Assembly (NCBI GenBank): GCA_017416805.1 | Contig: JAFQBB010000020.1 | Location: forward strand, 62,001-126,000 | Direction: 5' to 3' | DNA: 64,000 nucleotides | Source of the DNA: Bacteroidaceae bacterium | GTDB taxonomy: Bacteria; Bacteroidota; Bacteroidia; Bacteroidales; Bacteroidaceae | In this document: positions 36,624-44,401 of the stretch, piece after piece | Numbering within the stretch: position 1 is the stretch's first letter | How the letters are laid out: each line of letters starts with the position of its first letter | Made by a program: the position numbers and the translations under genes | The notes under the pieces: generated by a model | What the model was told of the DNA's origin: nothing | Seen by the model: the letters and a program-made list of their open reading frames with translations, nothing else | Database searches by the model: none

Positions 36624-38777
36624 ATGGCAACATTACAGAAAATCAGAAGCATGGGCCCCCTGTTGGTCATTGTCGTTGGACTTGCTCTTTTTGCTTTCGT
36701 AGCAGGAGATGCATGGAAAGCGTTGCAGCCTCATACAGGCAAACAGGATGTAGGTGAAATCAATAGTGAGAAGGTGTCAATTCAGGAATACCAGGAGCTG
36801 TTGGATGAGTACACGGAAGCTTATAAATTTTCGCGTCAGACTAATGCTGTCAGCGATGCAGAGCTGACCAACATTAAGGATGAAGTGTGGAATACATTGG
36901 TCAGTAACAAATTATTGGAACAAGAAGCTGCCAAGTTGGGGCTTCAGGTTACCGATGCCGAGATGAAAGCTATTCTTGAAGAAGGTTCTCATCCGTTGTT
37001 GATGCAGACTCCGTTCCGTAATTCGCAGACCGGGGCTTTCGATGTGGATATGCTTAAGACGTTCCTGCATGATTTGGCAACAATGGATATGAACCAGATG
37101 CCCCAGCAGTATGCAGAGTCTTACATCGCGATGGGAAAATATTGGAATTTCATCGAGAAAATGATTCGTCAGAACACTTTGATGGAGAAATATCAGGCTT
37201 TGATTATGAATTCTATGGTTTCCAATCCTGTTGCCGCAAAAGCTTCGTTTGATGAGGGCAATGAAACTATGACTCTGTTGGTGGCTGCAGTTCCTTATAC
37301 TTCAGTACCCGATTCTTTGGTAAGCATCAATGATAGTGATTTGAAGAAAGTCTATGACGAGCGGAAAGAACAACAGTACAGACAATATGCCGAAAGTCGC
37401 GACATCAAGTATATAGATGTTGTTGTCACTCCTAGTCAGGATGACAGGAACCAATTGGAAAGTGAAGTTGCCGGTTACGCAGAGGAGTTGGCTGCTCTCA
37501 ATGCTGATCTGCCCTCTTTTGTCCGTATGACTGGTTCTACAGTGCCTTATTCTGAAGTTCCTCTTAAAAGTTCGGCATATCCTACCGACATTGCAAACAA
37601 GCTTGAAGCAGCTGAAATCGGTGCTGTAGAGGCAACTTATTACAACCGGGCAGATGATTCTTACAACACATTTAAGGTAATAGCCAAGGTTAATGAACCG
37701 GATTCTGTACAGTATCGTATGATTGAGGTCGTTGTTGCTGGTGAGGGTGCCATTGATGAGGTTGCAACTGATGCGTTGGCCGACAGTATTTATCAAGCCA
37801 TCAAGGGTGGTGCTGATTTCAAGCAGTTGGCAGAGAAGTATGGTAAGACAGGTGAGAATATCTGGTTGTGCGGTGCACAATATGAGGGGGCCCCTGTAGA
37901 GGCTGAAACAGCCACATTGGTAAATACATTGAATAATATGGCTGTCAATGAAGTAAAGAATCTGGACCTCGGACAAGTTAATGTTGTTCTTCAAGTTCTC
38001 GACCGTAAGGCTATGACTGACAAGTATCAGGTGGCAGTTGTAAAGCGTCCTGTTGAATTCAGTAAGGAAACTTATAGTCAGGCTTATAATAAGTTCAGTC
38101 AGTTTGTGGCTGCAAACAATACCTTAGAGAAATTGGAAGCTAATGCAGAGGAAAGTGGTTATCGTTTGTTGGAGCGTCCTAACTTCCAGAGCAATATGCA
38201 TACAATCAGCAATATTGCCGGTACTCACGATGCGTTGAGATGGGTATTTGAAGCTGAGAATGGTGAGGTTTCTCCGTTGTATGAGTGTGGCGAGAATGAC
38301 CATTTGTTGGTTGTTGCCGTTACAGATATCAACGAAGAGGGTTATCGTCCTTTCGAGAAAGTAAAGAATCAATTGAGATATGAAGCGCTTCGTAACAAGA
38401 AAGCAGAGAAACTGATGGCCGATGTGAAAAATGTGAAGAGCTTTGCTGATGCTAAGGCTTTGGCAAATGCGGTGTCTGACACTATCAAGCATGTGACCTT
38501 CTCTGCTCCTACGTATGTTTCTGTTACTCGTGGTAGTGAACCTCTTTTGGGTGCTTATGCTGCAAAAGCAGAGTTGAATCAATTGAGTGCTCCTATTAAG
38601 GGAAATGCAGGAGTATATTTTGTACAGGTTATAGAGAAGGGCAAGAATCCGGGTAGTTTCAATGTCGCTACCGAGGAGGGACGATTGAATGCCGTGGCGA
38701 CTCGTTCAGCCAGTCGTTTCATGAACGACCTTTATCTGAATGCCAATGTGAAGGACGAGCGTTATCTCTTCTTTTAA
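36624..38777 (+). CDS. PpiD/SurA-like periplasmic peptidyl-prolyl isomerase
   Basis: 717 residues from the ATG at 36624 (MATLQKIRSMGPLL); the in-frame upstream extension has no homology-like features. One N-terminal membrane anchor (about 12-30), a SurA_N-type helical chaperone region (about 35-240), central parvulin-like rotamase regions, and a second parvulin-like segment near 640-690. It is an inner-membrane foldase acting on exported and outer-membrane proteins. A near-consensus TATCTTCG at 36564-36571 may be its promoter. It fits the surrounding envelope-assembly genes. Confidence 0.88.
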   Translation: MATLQKIRSMGPLLVIVVGLALFAFVAGDAWKALQPHTGKQDVGEINSEKVSIQEYQELLDEYTEAYKFSRQTNAVSDAELTNIKDEVWNTLVSNKLLEQEAAKLGLQVTDAEMKAILEEGSHPLLMQTPFRNSQTGAFDVDMLKTFLHDLATMDMNQMPQQYAESYIAMGKYWNFIEKMIRQNTLMEKYQALIMNSMVSNPVAAKASFDEGNETMTLLVAAVPYTSVPDSLVSINDSDLKKVYDERKEQQYRQYAESRDIKYIDVVVTPSQDDRNQLESEVAGYAEELAALNADLPSFVRMTGSTVPYSEVPLKSSAYPTDIANKLEAAEIGAVEATYYNRADDSYNTFKVIAKVNEPDSVQYRMIEVVVAGEGAIDEVATDALADSIYQAIKGGADFKQLAEKYGKTGENIWLCGAQYEGAPVEAETATLVNTLNNMAVNEVKNLDLGQVNVVLQVLDRKAMTDKYQVAVVKRPVEFSKETYSQAYNKFSQFVAANNTLEKLEANAEESGYRLLERPNFQSNMHTISNIAGTHDALRWVFEAENGEVSPLYECGENDHLLVVAVTDINEEGYRPFEKVKNQLRYEALRNKKAEKLMADVKNVKSFADAKALANAVSDTIKHVTFSAPTYVSVTRGSEPLLGAYAAKAELNQLSAPIKGNAGVYFVQVIEKGKNPGSFNVATEEGRLNAVATRSASRFMNDLYLNANVKDERYLFF

Positions 38778-38818
38778 TTGGGCAGAAAGAATAAACGTTT
38801 CAGCATTATACCAAATAG

Positions 38819-38852
38819 GGAGGATGTGTCAGGATGCTGATACATCCTCTCT
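38819..38852 (+). terminator. Terminator after the PpiD-like gene
   Basis: gaggatgtgtc/gatacatcctc stem followed by tcttta. Confidence 0.75.
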
Positions 38853-38882
38853 TTATTATTACCAACAAACAAAATAATCCTT

Positions 38883-40223
38883 ATGAAGAAATTATTGATT
38901 TTAATGTTGGCTGCCATCATGGTTGTGCCAGTTGCAAGTGCAAAGAAAAAGAAGAAAGTGGTAGAACTTTTCCCTGATGGTACAGAGATACCTGAATGGT
39001 TCCGTCAAAATGAACCTGTGAACCTTGAAAAGTTAGGAAAGAAATATGTGTTGACAGACTACGAGATATTTGCAGATGGCCGCCTGCATACCGAAGAGAT
39101 TCAAACTTTGATTGACAAGGCTGCAGCCAATGGAGGAGGGGTCATTGTTGTTCCTCGTGGTACTTATATGACTGGTGGTCTGCACTTCAAGCAGGGTACC
39201 CATCTGTATCTGGAAGATGGCGCCACATTGATGGGATCGGACTTTATCGGAGACTATCCTTTAGGAAAGACACGTATTGAGGGTGAGACCTGCACCTATT
39301 TTGGAGCACTTATCAATGCTGACGGTTTGGACGGTTTCACCATTTCGGGTAAAGGAACTATTGATGGGAACGGTTTGCGTTACCACAAGCAGTTCTGGCT
39401 TCGCCGTAAATGGAATCGTCAATGTACCAACAAGGATGAGCAGCGTCCTCGTTTGGTGTATGTCTCCAATTGTAAGAATGTGCAGATAGAAGGTGTGAAA
39501 CTGCAGAATTCAGCTTTTTGGACTACCCATATTTACAATAGCGAGAATGTAAAGTTGCTGAATCTTTCTATCTACTCTTTGTCAAAACCCAACCATGCTA
39601 AGGGACCCAGTACGGATGCTATCGACCTTGATGTGGTGAAGAATGTACTGGTGAAAGGGTGCTATATGTCGGTTAATGACGATGCCATTGCCATGAAGGG
39701 AGGTAAAGGTCCTTGGGCTGACGATCCAACCAAGAGCGAAGGTAATGGAGGTAATGAGAATGTCATTATCGAAGATTGTACTTATGGTTTCTGTCATGGT
39801 TGTCTCACTTGTGGTTCAGAGTCTATCTATAATCACAATATTATTTTGCGCCGTATCCAGGTGGACGAGGCAGCTCGTTTATTGTGGTTGAAGATGCGTC
39901 CTGATACTCCCCAACGCTATGAGTATATTACGGTAGAAGATATTACGGGGTCTGTCGGCCAGTTCATTTACATCCAACCATGGACACAGTTCTATGATTT
40001 GAAAGACCGTAAGGATCCGCCCATGTCATACAGCGACCATATTACTATGCGTAACTGTCAGATGGAAGTAGGAACATTCTTTAATGTCAAGAGTCAGGAT
40101 GACCAGTATAAACTTAGCAACTTCCATTTTGAGAATCTTGACATCAAAGTGAAAAAGAATGCGACATTCAATCAACAGTATGTTGAGGGCTTTGTGGTGA
40201 AGAATGTGAACCTTCAAGAATAA
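38883..40223 (+). CDS. GH28 family polygalacturonase-like glycosidase
   Basis: 446 residues with a signal peptide (to about residue 20, followed by a Lys run). The right-handed beta-helix shows GH28 motifs: GKGTIDGNG (about 155), STDAIDLD (normally NTDGID/V), NDDAIAMKGG (catalytic Asp pair) and CHGCLTCGSES (the GHG site with the conserved His). Substitutions around the first motif suggest an exo-acting or rhamnogalacturonan-type specificity rather than a plain polygalacturonase. It is monocistronic; its plausible partners in pectin breakdown are at the left edge and at 44.4-47.3 kb rather than adjacent. Confidence 0.9.
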   Translation: MKKLLILMLAAIMVVPVASAKKKKKVVELFPDGTEIPEWFRQNEPVNLEKLGKKYVLTDYEIFADGRLHTEEIQTLIDKAAANGGGVIVVPRGTYMTGGLHFKQGTHLYLEDGATLMGSDFIGDYPLGKTRIEGETCTYFGALINADGLDGFTISGKGTIDGNGLRYHKQFWLRRKWNRQCTNKDEQRPRLVYVSNCKNVQIEGVKLQNSAFWTTHIYNSENVKLLNLSIYSLSKPNHAKGPSTDAIDLDVVKNVLVKGCYMSVNDDAIAMKGGKGPWADDPTKSEGNGGNENVIIEDCTYGFCHGCLTCGSESIYNHNIILRRIQVDEAARLLWLKMRPDTPQRYEYITVEDITGSVGQFIYIQPWTQFYDLKDRKDPPMSYSDHITMRNCQMEVGTFFNVKSQDDQYKLSNFHFENLDIKVKKNATFNQQYVEGFVVKNVNLQE

Positions 40224-40256
40224 AAAGTGTAATAGTTTATATATATAATAAGGTAT

Positions 40257-40850
40257 ATGGAAATAACACCAAACAAATACATCACAGTAGCATACAAATT
40301 GCATGTGATGAACGATGGCAAGAAAGAACTCGTAGAGGAAGCCACCGTAGCGCATCCGTATCAGTTTATTTCTGGTATGGGAATCTCTTTGGATGCTTTT
40401 GAAGCACAAGTTCAGAACCTGAATCCTGGCGATACGTTTGAATTTATTATTCCTTGTGCTGAGGCGTATGGTGAATACGAACAAGAACGTGTTGTCACTC
40501 TTGACAAGCAAGTGTTTTGTCGTGATGGTAAGTTCCAGTCTGAATACATCTATCCTGGAGCATATGTCCCCTTGGTAAATGAGGACGGAAATCATTTTCA
40601 GGGCCTTGTTGTTGAAGTGAAAGAGAAGGAAGTGGTGCTTGATCTCAACGATCGTTTGGCAGGTAAGGATCTCATGTTTGCCGGCCAGGTTGTCGAGAAT
40701 CGTCCTGCTACCAATGAGGAGATTCAAGGGATGATAAACATGCTCACCAGTGGCGGTTGCGGTTGTGGATGTGATAGCTGTGGTGGAGACTGTGGAGGAG
40801 GTTGTGGCGACCATGATGGCGGATGCGGTTGTGGTGGACACTGTCATTGA
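40257..40850 (+). CDS. slyD: SlyD-type FKBP peptidyl-prolyl isomerase with Cys/His tail
   Basis: 197 residues, cytoplasmic. FKBP domain with inserted flap (about 1-150, FISGMGISLDAFEAQVQNL, GDTFEFIIP and YGEYEQERVV). The last 35 residues are an extreme Gly/Cys/His/Asp tail (about ten Cys and three His), as in E. coli SlyD, where the tail binds Ni2+/Zn2+ and supplies nickel for hydrogenase maturation. The tail here is Cys-dominated. An isomerase-chaperone with metal storage is the likely role. Confidence 0.9.
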   Translation: MEITPNKYITVAYKLHVMNDGKKELVEEATVAHPYQFISGMGISLDAFEAQVQNLNPGDTFEFIIPCAEAYGEYEQERVVTLDKQVFCRDGKFQSEYIYPGAYVPLVNEDGNHFQGLVVEVKEKEVVLDLNDRLAGKDLMFAGQVVENRPATNEEIQGMINMLTSGGCGCGCDSCGGDCGGGCGDHDGGCGCGGHCH

Positions 40851-40882
40851 TTTCTGTAATAAGAAGTAGTATAAGTTCGAGT

Positions 40883-40950
40883 GCAAAGTATCTTAAGATG
40901 CATGCCCTTTTGTCTTAAGATACTTTGCCATTTAATATAAGATACTTTTA
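40883..40950. repeat. 22-bp repeat array with hairpin before aroC
   Basis: taagat recurs at 40894, 40916 and 40938 (period 22). gcaaagtatcttaag (40883-40897) and cttaagatactttgc (40914-40928) are a perfect 15-bp inverted repeat with a 16-nt loop. It sits in the slyD-aroC gap. Confidence 0.7.
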
Positions 40951-41002
40951 GGCTATTCTCTTATCCCAAAGGAAAGCCTTTTTTAGGACATAAAGACAAG
41001 AT

Positions 41003-42082
41003 ATGTTCAACAATACATTTGGAAATATTTTTCGCTTGACCACTTTTGGTGAATCTCACGGTGCTGGTATAGGTGGAGTAGTCGATGGCTTCCCTGCAGG
41101 TATTGAATTAGATATGGATTTTGTTCAAAGCGAACTTGAACGCCGCAAGCCCGGACAGTCTAAGATTACTACGGACCGTAAGGAGGCTGACCGTGTTGAG
41201 TTCCTTTCTGGCATATTTGAGGGAAAGACTACGGGATGCCCCATTGGTTTTTTGGTTCGTAATACTAACCAACATTCTGCTGATTATGATAATTTGCGTC
41301 AGGTCTATCGCCCTTCTCATGCTGATTATACTTATACTCAGAAGTATGGCATACGCGACCATCGGGGTGGCGGACGCTCTTCTGCACGCGAGACTATAGC
41401 CCGATGTGTTGGAGGGGCATTGGCAAAATTGGCTTTGCGCCAATTGGGTGTCAGCATACAGGCTTACACCTCTCAGGTGGGAGAAATAACCCTCGACCGC
41501 GACTATACAAAATATGATTTGGGGCTGACAGAATCCAATGCTGTTCGTTGCCCAGACCCAGTAAAAGCAGCCGAGATGGAACAGTTGATAGCAGAAGTCA
41601 AGGCTGTTGGCGATACTATAGGTGGAGTCATTACGTGTGTCATCAAGGGGTGTCCTGTCGGTCTGGGACAACCGGCTTTTGGAAAACTGCATGCCGCTCT
41701 TGGTGGAGCGATGCTCAGTATCAATGCCGTCAAGGGTTTTGAGTATGGCGAAGGCTTTGTTGGTGTTGCAGCTCGTGGTTCGGAGCAGAACGATATTTTC
41801 TATAATAATGGAGGCCGCATAGATACACGTACCAATCATTCAGGAGGAATACAGGGGGGCATCAGCAATGGTCAGGATATCTATTTCCGGGTGGCTTTCA
41901 AGCCTGTGGCTACATTGTTGATGGAACAGCCTACAGTAGATTTACAGGGAAATGATACAGTGGTTAAGGCTCGTGGTCGTCATGACCCCTGTGTATTACC
42001 CCGTGCAGTACCTGTTGTCGAGGCTATGGCAGCCATGACCTTGTTGGATTATTATTTGTTGGATAAGGCGACGAGAATCTAA
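41003..42082 (+). CDS. aroC: Chorismate synthase AroC
   Basis: 359 residues, the normal length. Signatures [18 protein letters not shown] (about 15-32), [27 protein letters not shown] (about 125-137) and [17 protein letters not shown] near the C-terminus are intact. It converts 5-enolpyruvylshikimate-3-phosphate to chorismate with reduced FMN, the last shared step to aromatic amino acids and folate. It is a single gene here, without other aro genes nearby. Confidence 0.97.
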   Translation: MFNNTFGNIFRLTTFGESHGAGIGGVVDGFPAGIELDMDFVQSELERRKPGQSKITTDRKEADRVEFLSGIFEGKTTGCPIGFLVRNTNQHSADYDNLRQVYRPSHADYTYTQKYGIRDHRGGGRSSARETIARCVGGALAKLALRQLGVSIQAYTSQVGEITLDRDYTKYDLGLTESNAVRCPDPVKAAEMEQLIAEVKAVGDTIGGVITCVIKGCPVGLGQPAFGKLHAALGGAMLSINAVKGFEYGEGFVGVAARGSEQNDIFYNNGGRIDTRTNHSGGIQGGISNGQDIYFRVAFKPVATLLMEQPTVDLQGNDTVVKARGRHDPCVLPRAVPVVEAMAAMTLLDYYLLDKATRI

Positions 42083-42093
42083 AAAAAAGAATT

Positions 42094-42110
42094 ATTGGTG
42101 TCTGCTAAAC
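42094..42110 (+). repeat. Degenerate copy of the attggtgtccggtaaa repeat
   Basis: attggtgtctgctaaac just after aroC; related to the ends of the element at 42449-42728. Confidence 0.5.
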
Positions 42111-42177
42111 AGCTGGGATTTTCATCCTTTAGTAGCATAATGCATGGCCAATAACCGGCAGGAAATTAGGATTGTAT

Positions 42178-42378
42178 GCGGCTTCTCAAGTGAACTATTA
42201 TTCACTTGTCAAGCCGCTTATAGTTCACTTCCCAAGCCGCTTATAGTTCACTTGGGGTAGTCGCTTATAGTTCACTTGGGTAAGCCGATAACTGTCCACT
42301 TGGACATGCAATAATTGTTCATTTGCAAAACCGTAAATTATTTGTTCCGGCAGTCATCAGCTGTTCGTTTGGATTGCT
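42178..42378. repeat. 23-24-bp tandem repeat array with leading hairpin
   Basis: Units start at 42195, 42218, 42241, 42265, 42289, 42312, 42335 and 42357 (lengths 22-24), sharing ttatagttcacttgg-type cores that decay rightward. The left end is a 17-bp arm hairpin (42178-42194 with 42201-42217, two mismatches, 6-nt loop). It lies in the convergent aroC/rplI gap and is non-coding. Confidence 0.75.
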
Positions 42379-42415
42379 TTGGACTGCCCGATTCTGCCCC
42401 CTCTTCCTTGTATAT

Positions 42416-42443
42416 TATATAAGGTACGCGCGTACCTTATATA
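42416..42443. repeat. 28-bp perfect palindrome
   Basis: The sequence centred on gtacgcgcgtac is perfectly self-complementary over 28 bp, with no loop. It could be a cruciform or a dimeric protein site, and abuts the inverted-repeat element at 42449. Confidence 0.7.
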
Positions 42444-42448
42444 TAATT

Positions 42449-42728
42449 ATTGTTGTCCGGTAAAAAAATCGAAGATTTCTCATCCGTGGTTCTTGTAGGG
42501 ACGCTGCGTGCAGCGTCCGATTATATATAGGGCATTGCGGATTTGGAGGCGGACGCTGCACGCAGCGTCCCTACAGATCGCAACAAAAAATATCTGCGTC
42601 ATCTATGGATGGGAAATGTGTTTTAACCTTTCTACTGCATGATAAACCAACAGAATATTATAATGGGGGGGTGTACATCCTTAAAACACTATAAAGCAAG
42701 ATGTTATAGCGGTTTACCGGACACCAAT
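42449..42728. mobile_element. MITE-like element with REP-type hairpin
   Basis: The ends attgttgtccggtaaa (42449-42464) and tttaccggacaccaat (42713-42728) are inverted repeats with one mismatch, extended outward by AT-rich partly matching sequence. Inside is a perfect 26-bp inverted repeat (42494-42519 with 42550-42575), each arm itself containing gacgctgcgtgcagcgtc. A further partial end copy lies at 42745-42758. No ORF. Related end words occur at 20170, 20244 and 42094. Confidence 0.6.
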
Positions 42729-42769
42729 AATATATAATAGTAGTTTATGGACACCAATAAATAAGAAAA

Positions 42770-42803
42770 AGAGGATGCGTCTAAAAAAAACGCATCCTCT
42801 TTT
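42770..42803 (-). terminator. Terminator of the rpsF-rpsR-rplI operon
   Basis: agaggatgcgt/acgcatcctct stem with a loop of nine bases, followed on the minus strand by tttttctt. Confidence 0.8.
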
Positions 42804-42823
42804 CTTATTTATTCGAATTAATA

Positions 42824-43270
42824 TTACTCAGCTTCAGCAACAACCTCGAAAGGAATTTCAACAGAAACTTCCTTATGGAGTTTTACAGTAGCCTTGTAAG
42901 AACCAACTTCCTTCACAGCACCTACAACGATAATTTTGCGGTCGATGTTGTGACCCAACTTCTGCAGTTCCTCTGCAATCTGGATATTGCCTACAGAACC
43001 GAAGATGGTGCCGGTTGAGCTTACCTTGGTAGCGATAGTCAAAGATACTTCTGCCAACTGTGCAGCCAAAGCCTCAGCGTCTGCTTTAATCTTGGCTAAC
43101 TTGTGAGCACGTTGCTTCAAATCTTCAGCCAACATTTTCTTGGCAGCGGGTGAAGCGATGACAGCCTTTCCGGTAGGAATAAGATAGTTACGGCCATAGC
43201 CTGACTTTACGGTTACGATATCGTTCTTGTAACCCAAACCTTGAACGTCTTCTTTCAAAATGATTTCCAT
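42824..43270 (-). CDS. rplI: 50S ribosomal protein L9
   Basis: 148 residues. Starts [22 protein letters not shown] and contains [13 protein letters not shown], the L9 signature; a central helix links the N domain to the C-terminal domain. It binds 23S rRNA near the L1 stalk. Last gene of the operon rpsF-rpsR-rplI, followed by a strong terminator. Confidence 0.97.
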   Translation of the reverse strand: MEIILKEDVQGLGYKNDIVTVKSGYGRNYLIPTGKAVIASPAAKKMLAEDLKQRAHKLAKIKADAEALAAQLAEVSLTIATKVSSTGTIFGSVGNIQIAEELQKLGHNIDRKIIVVGAVKEVGSYKATVKLHKEVSVEIPFEVVAEAE

Positions 43271-43289
43271 ACAAATTCCTCCTTCTTTA

Positions 43290-43556
43290 TTATTTCATCA
43301 TATCAGTTACGAATGGGAGCAGAGCCAAGTGACGGGCACGCTTAACGGCCTGAGCCACACGACGCTGATACTTCAGTGAAGTACCAGTGATACGACGGGG
43401 CAAAATCTTACCCTGCTCGTTCAGGAACTTCTTCAAGAATTCGGGATCCTTGTAGTCGATATACTTGATACCGCTCTTCTTGAAACGGCAATATTTCTTC
43501 TTCTTGACATCTACTGTCGGGGGAGTCAAATATCTGATTTCTGATTGCTGTGCCAT
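43290..43556 (-). CDS. rpsR: 30S ribosomal protein S18
   Basis: 88 residues. [19 protein letters not shown] and [32 protein letters not shown] sequence ([11 protein letters not shown] near 55-65) identify S18, which pairs with S6 on the platform of the small subunit. It sits between rpsF and rplI with no intervening ssb or priB gene. Confidence 0.97.
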   Translation of the reverse strand: MAQQSEIRYLTPPTVDVKKKKYCRFKKSGIKYIDYKDPEFLKKFLNEQGKILPRRITGTSLKYQRRVAQAVKRARHLALLPFVTDMMK

Positions 43557-43559
43557 GAT

Positions 43560-43904
43560 TTAGTCCTCCTTGTTAGTTGATTTTAAACTTCTTCTCTTAG
43601 CTGCATATTCTGCTGCATACTTGTCGAACTTGGTTGTCAAGTAACGAATTACGCGCTCGTCACGACGATAATTCAACTCCAACTTGGCGATGGTTGCAGG
43701 TTCAGCCTTAAACTCAATCAACTGATAAAAACCAGTAGATTTCTTCTCGATGGGGTATGCCAATTTCTTCAAACCCCAGTTCTCTTCATTGATAATCTCA
43801 GCGCCTTCGGCAGTAAGAATACCTTTGAATTTCTCTACCGCTTCCTTCATCTGAACATCAGACAAAACGGGAGTCAAAATGAAAACGGTTTCGTATTGAT
43901 TCAT
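43560..43904 (-). CDS. rpsF: 30S ribosomal protein S6
   Basis: 114 residues. [26 protein letters not shown] and [12 protein letters not shown] are S6 features; it partners S18. First gene of the operon; its start is 46 bp from a minus-strand TACCTTTG promoter. The stop is 3 bp before rpsR. Confidence 0.96.
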   Translation of the reverse strand: MNQYETVFILTPVLSDVQMKEAVEKFKGILTAEGAEIINEENWGLKKLAYPIEKKSTGFYQLIEFKAEPATIAKLELNYRRDERVIRYLTTKFDKYAAEYAAKRRSLKSTNKED

Positions 43905-43949
43905 ACTACTTTGTTAATTAATAAATTGTTATTATTTGAAAATCGGCTG

Positions 43950-43957
43950 CAAAGGTA
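43950..43957 (-). promoter_or_regulatory. Promoter of the rpsF operon
   Basis: Minus-strand TACCTTTG (plus-strand caaaggta), 46 bp upstream of the rpsF ATG. Confidence 0.65.
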
Positions 43958-44245
43958 CGCTTTTATTTTGGAATGAGGAAATATTCCGTCCTCTTTTTTC
44001 AAGATTGTTCCACTTTCGCAAGTAAAGAACTGGGAATAGAAGGAAATGTAATGAAGTAAAGCCCAACATTTAGCTATACTATTGTCTGACCATACCTTAA
44101 TGAAATAGTCATAAGAGGTTTTCGACTGACCGTAGGGAAGTAACTCCTTTATTTATTACTACTCATGTCTGGTGATTCCCCTTGGAAGAAAATACCCATT
44201 TTATGTGATTGCGAGTTTGGACAGACTGCCGTACCTTTGCATCGT

Positions 44246-44388
44246 GAAAAGTTTGCAAAAGTTATAGCAGAAAGTTAGTTAGTCATAATATATAAATTGT
44301 TACGTAAACCACACAGTTTTAAGTCCATTTGGTGCTAAAAACACTATGCTGCCCTACGAAGTGATTCGTGGGGCGGTATGGTTTTGAG
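44246..44388 (+). ncRNA. Candidate ~140-nt small RNA
   Basis: TACCTTTG at 44232-44239 with a weak TTG 20 bp upstream is followed by about 105 nt without an ORF, then a 12-bp stem (44349-44360 with 44365-44376) closed by a gtga (GNRA) loop and ending tatggtttt. The hairpin can also terminate the minus-strand GH127 gene (T-tract gtttttag on that strand). The rest of the 43905-44401 gap shows only the rpsF promoter. Confidence 0.4.
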
Positions 44389-44401
44389 GACTTTCTCTCC
44401 G

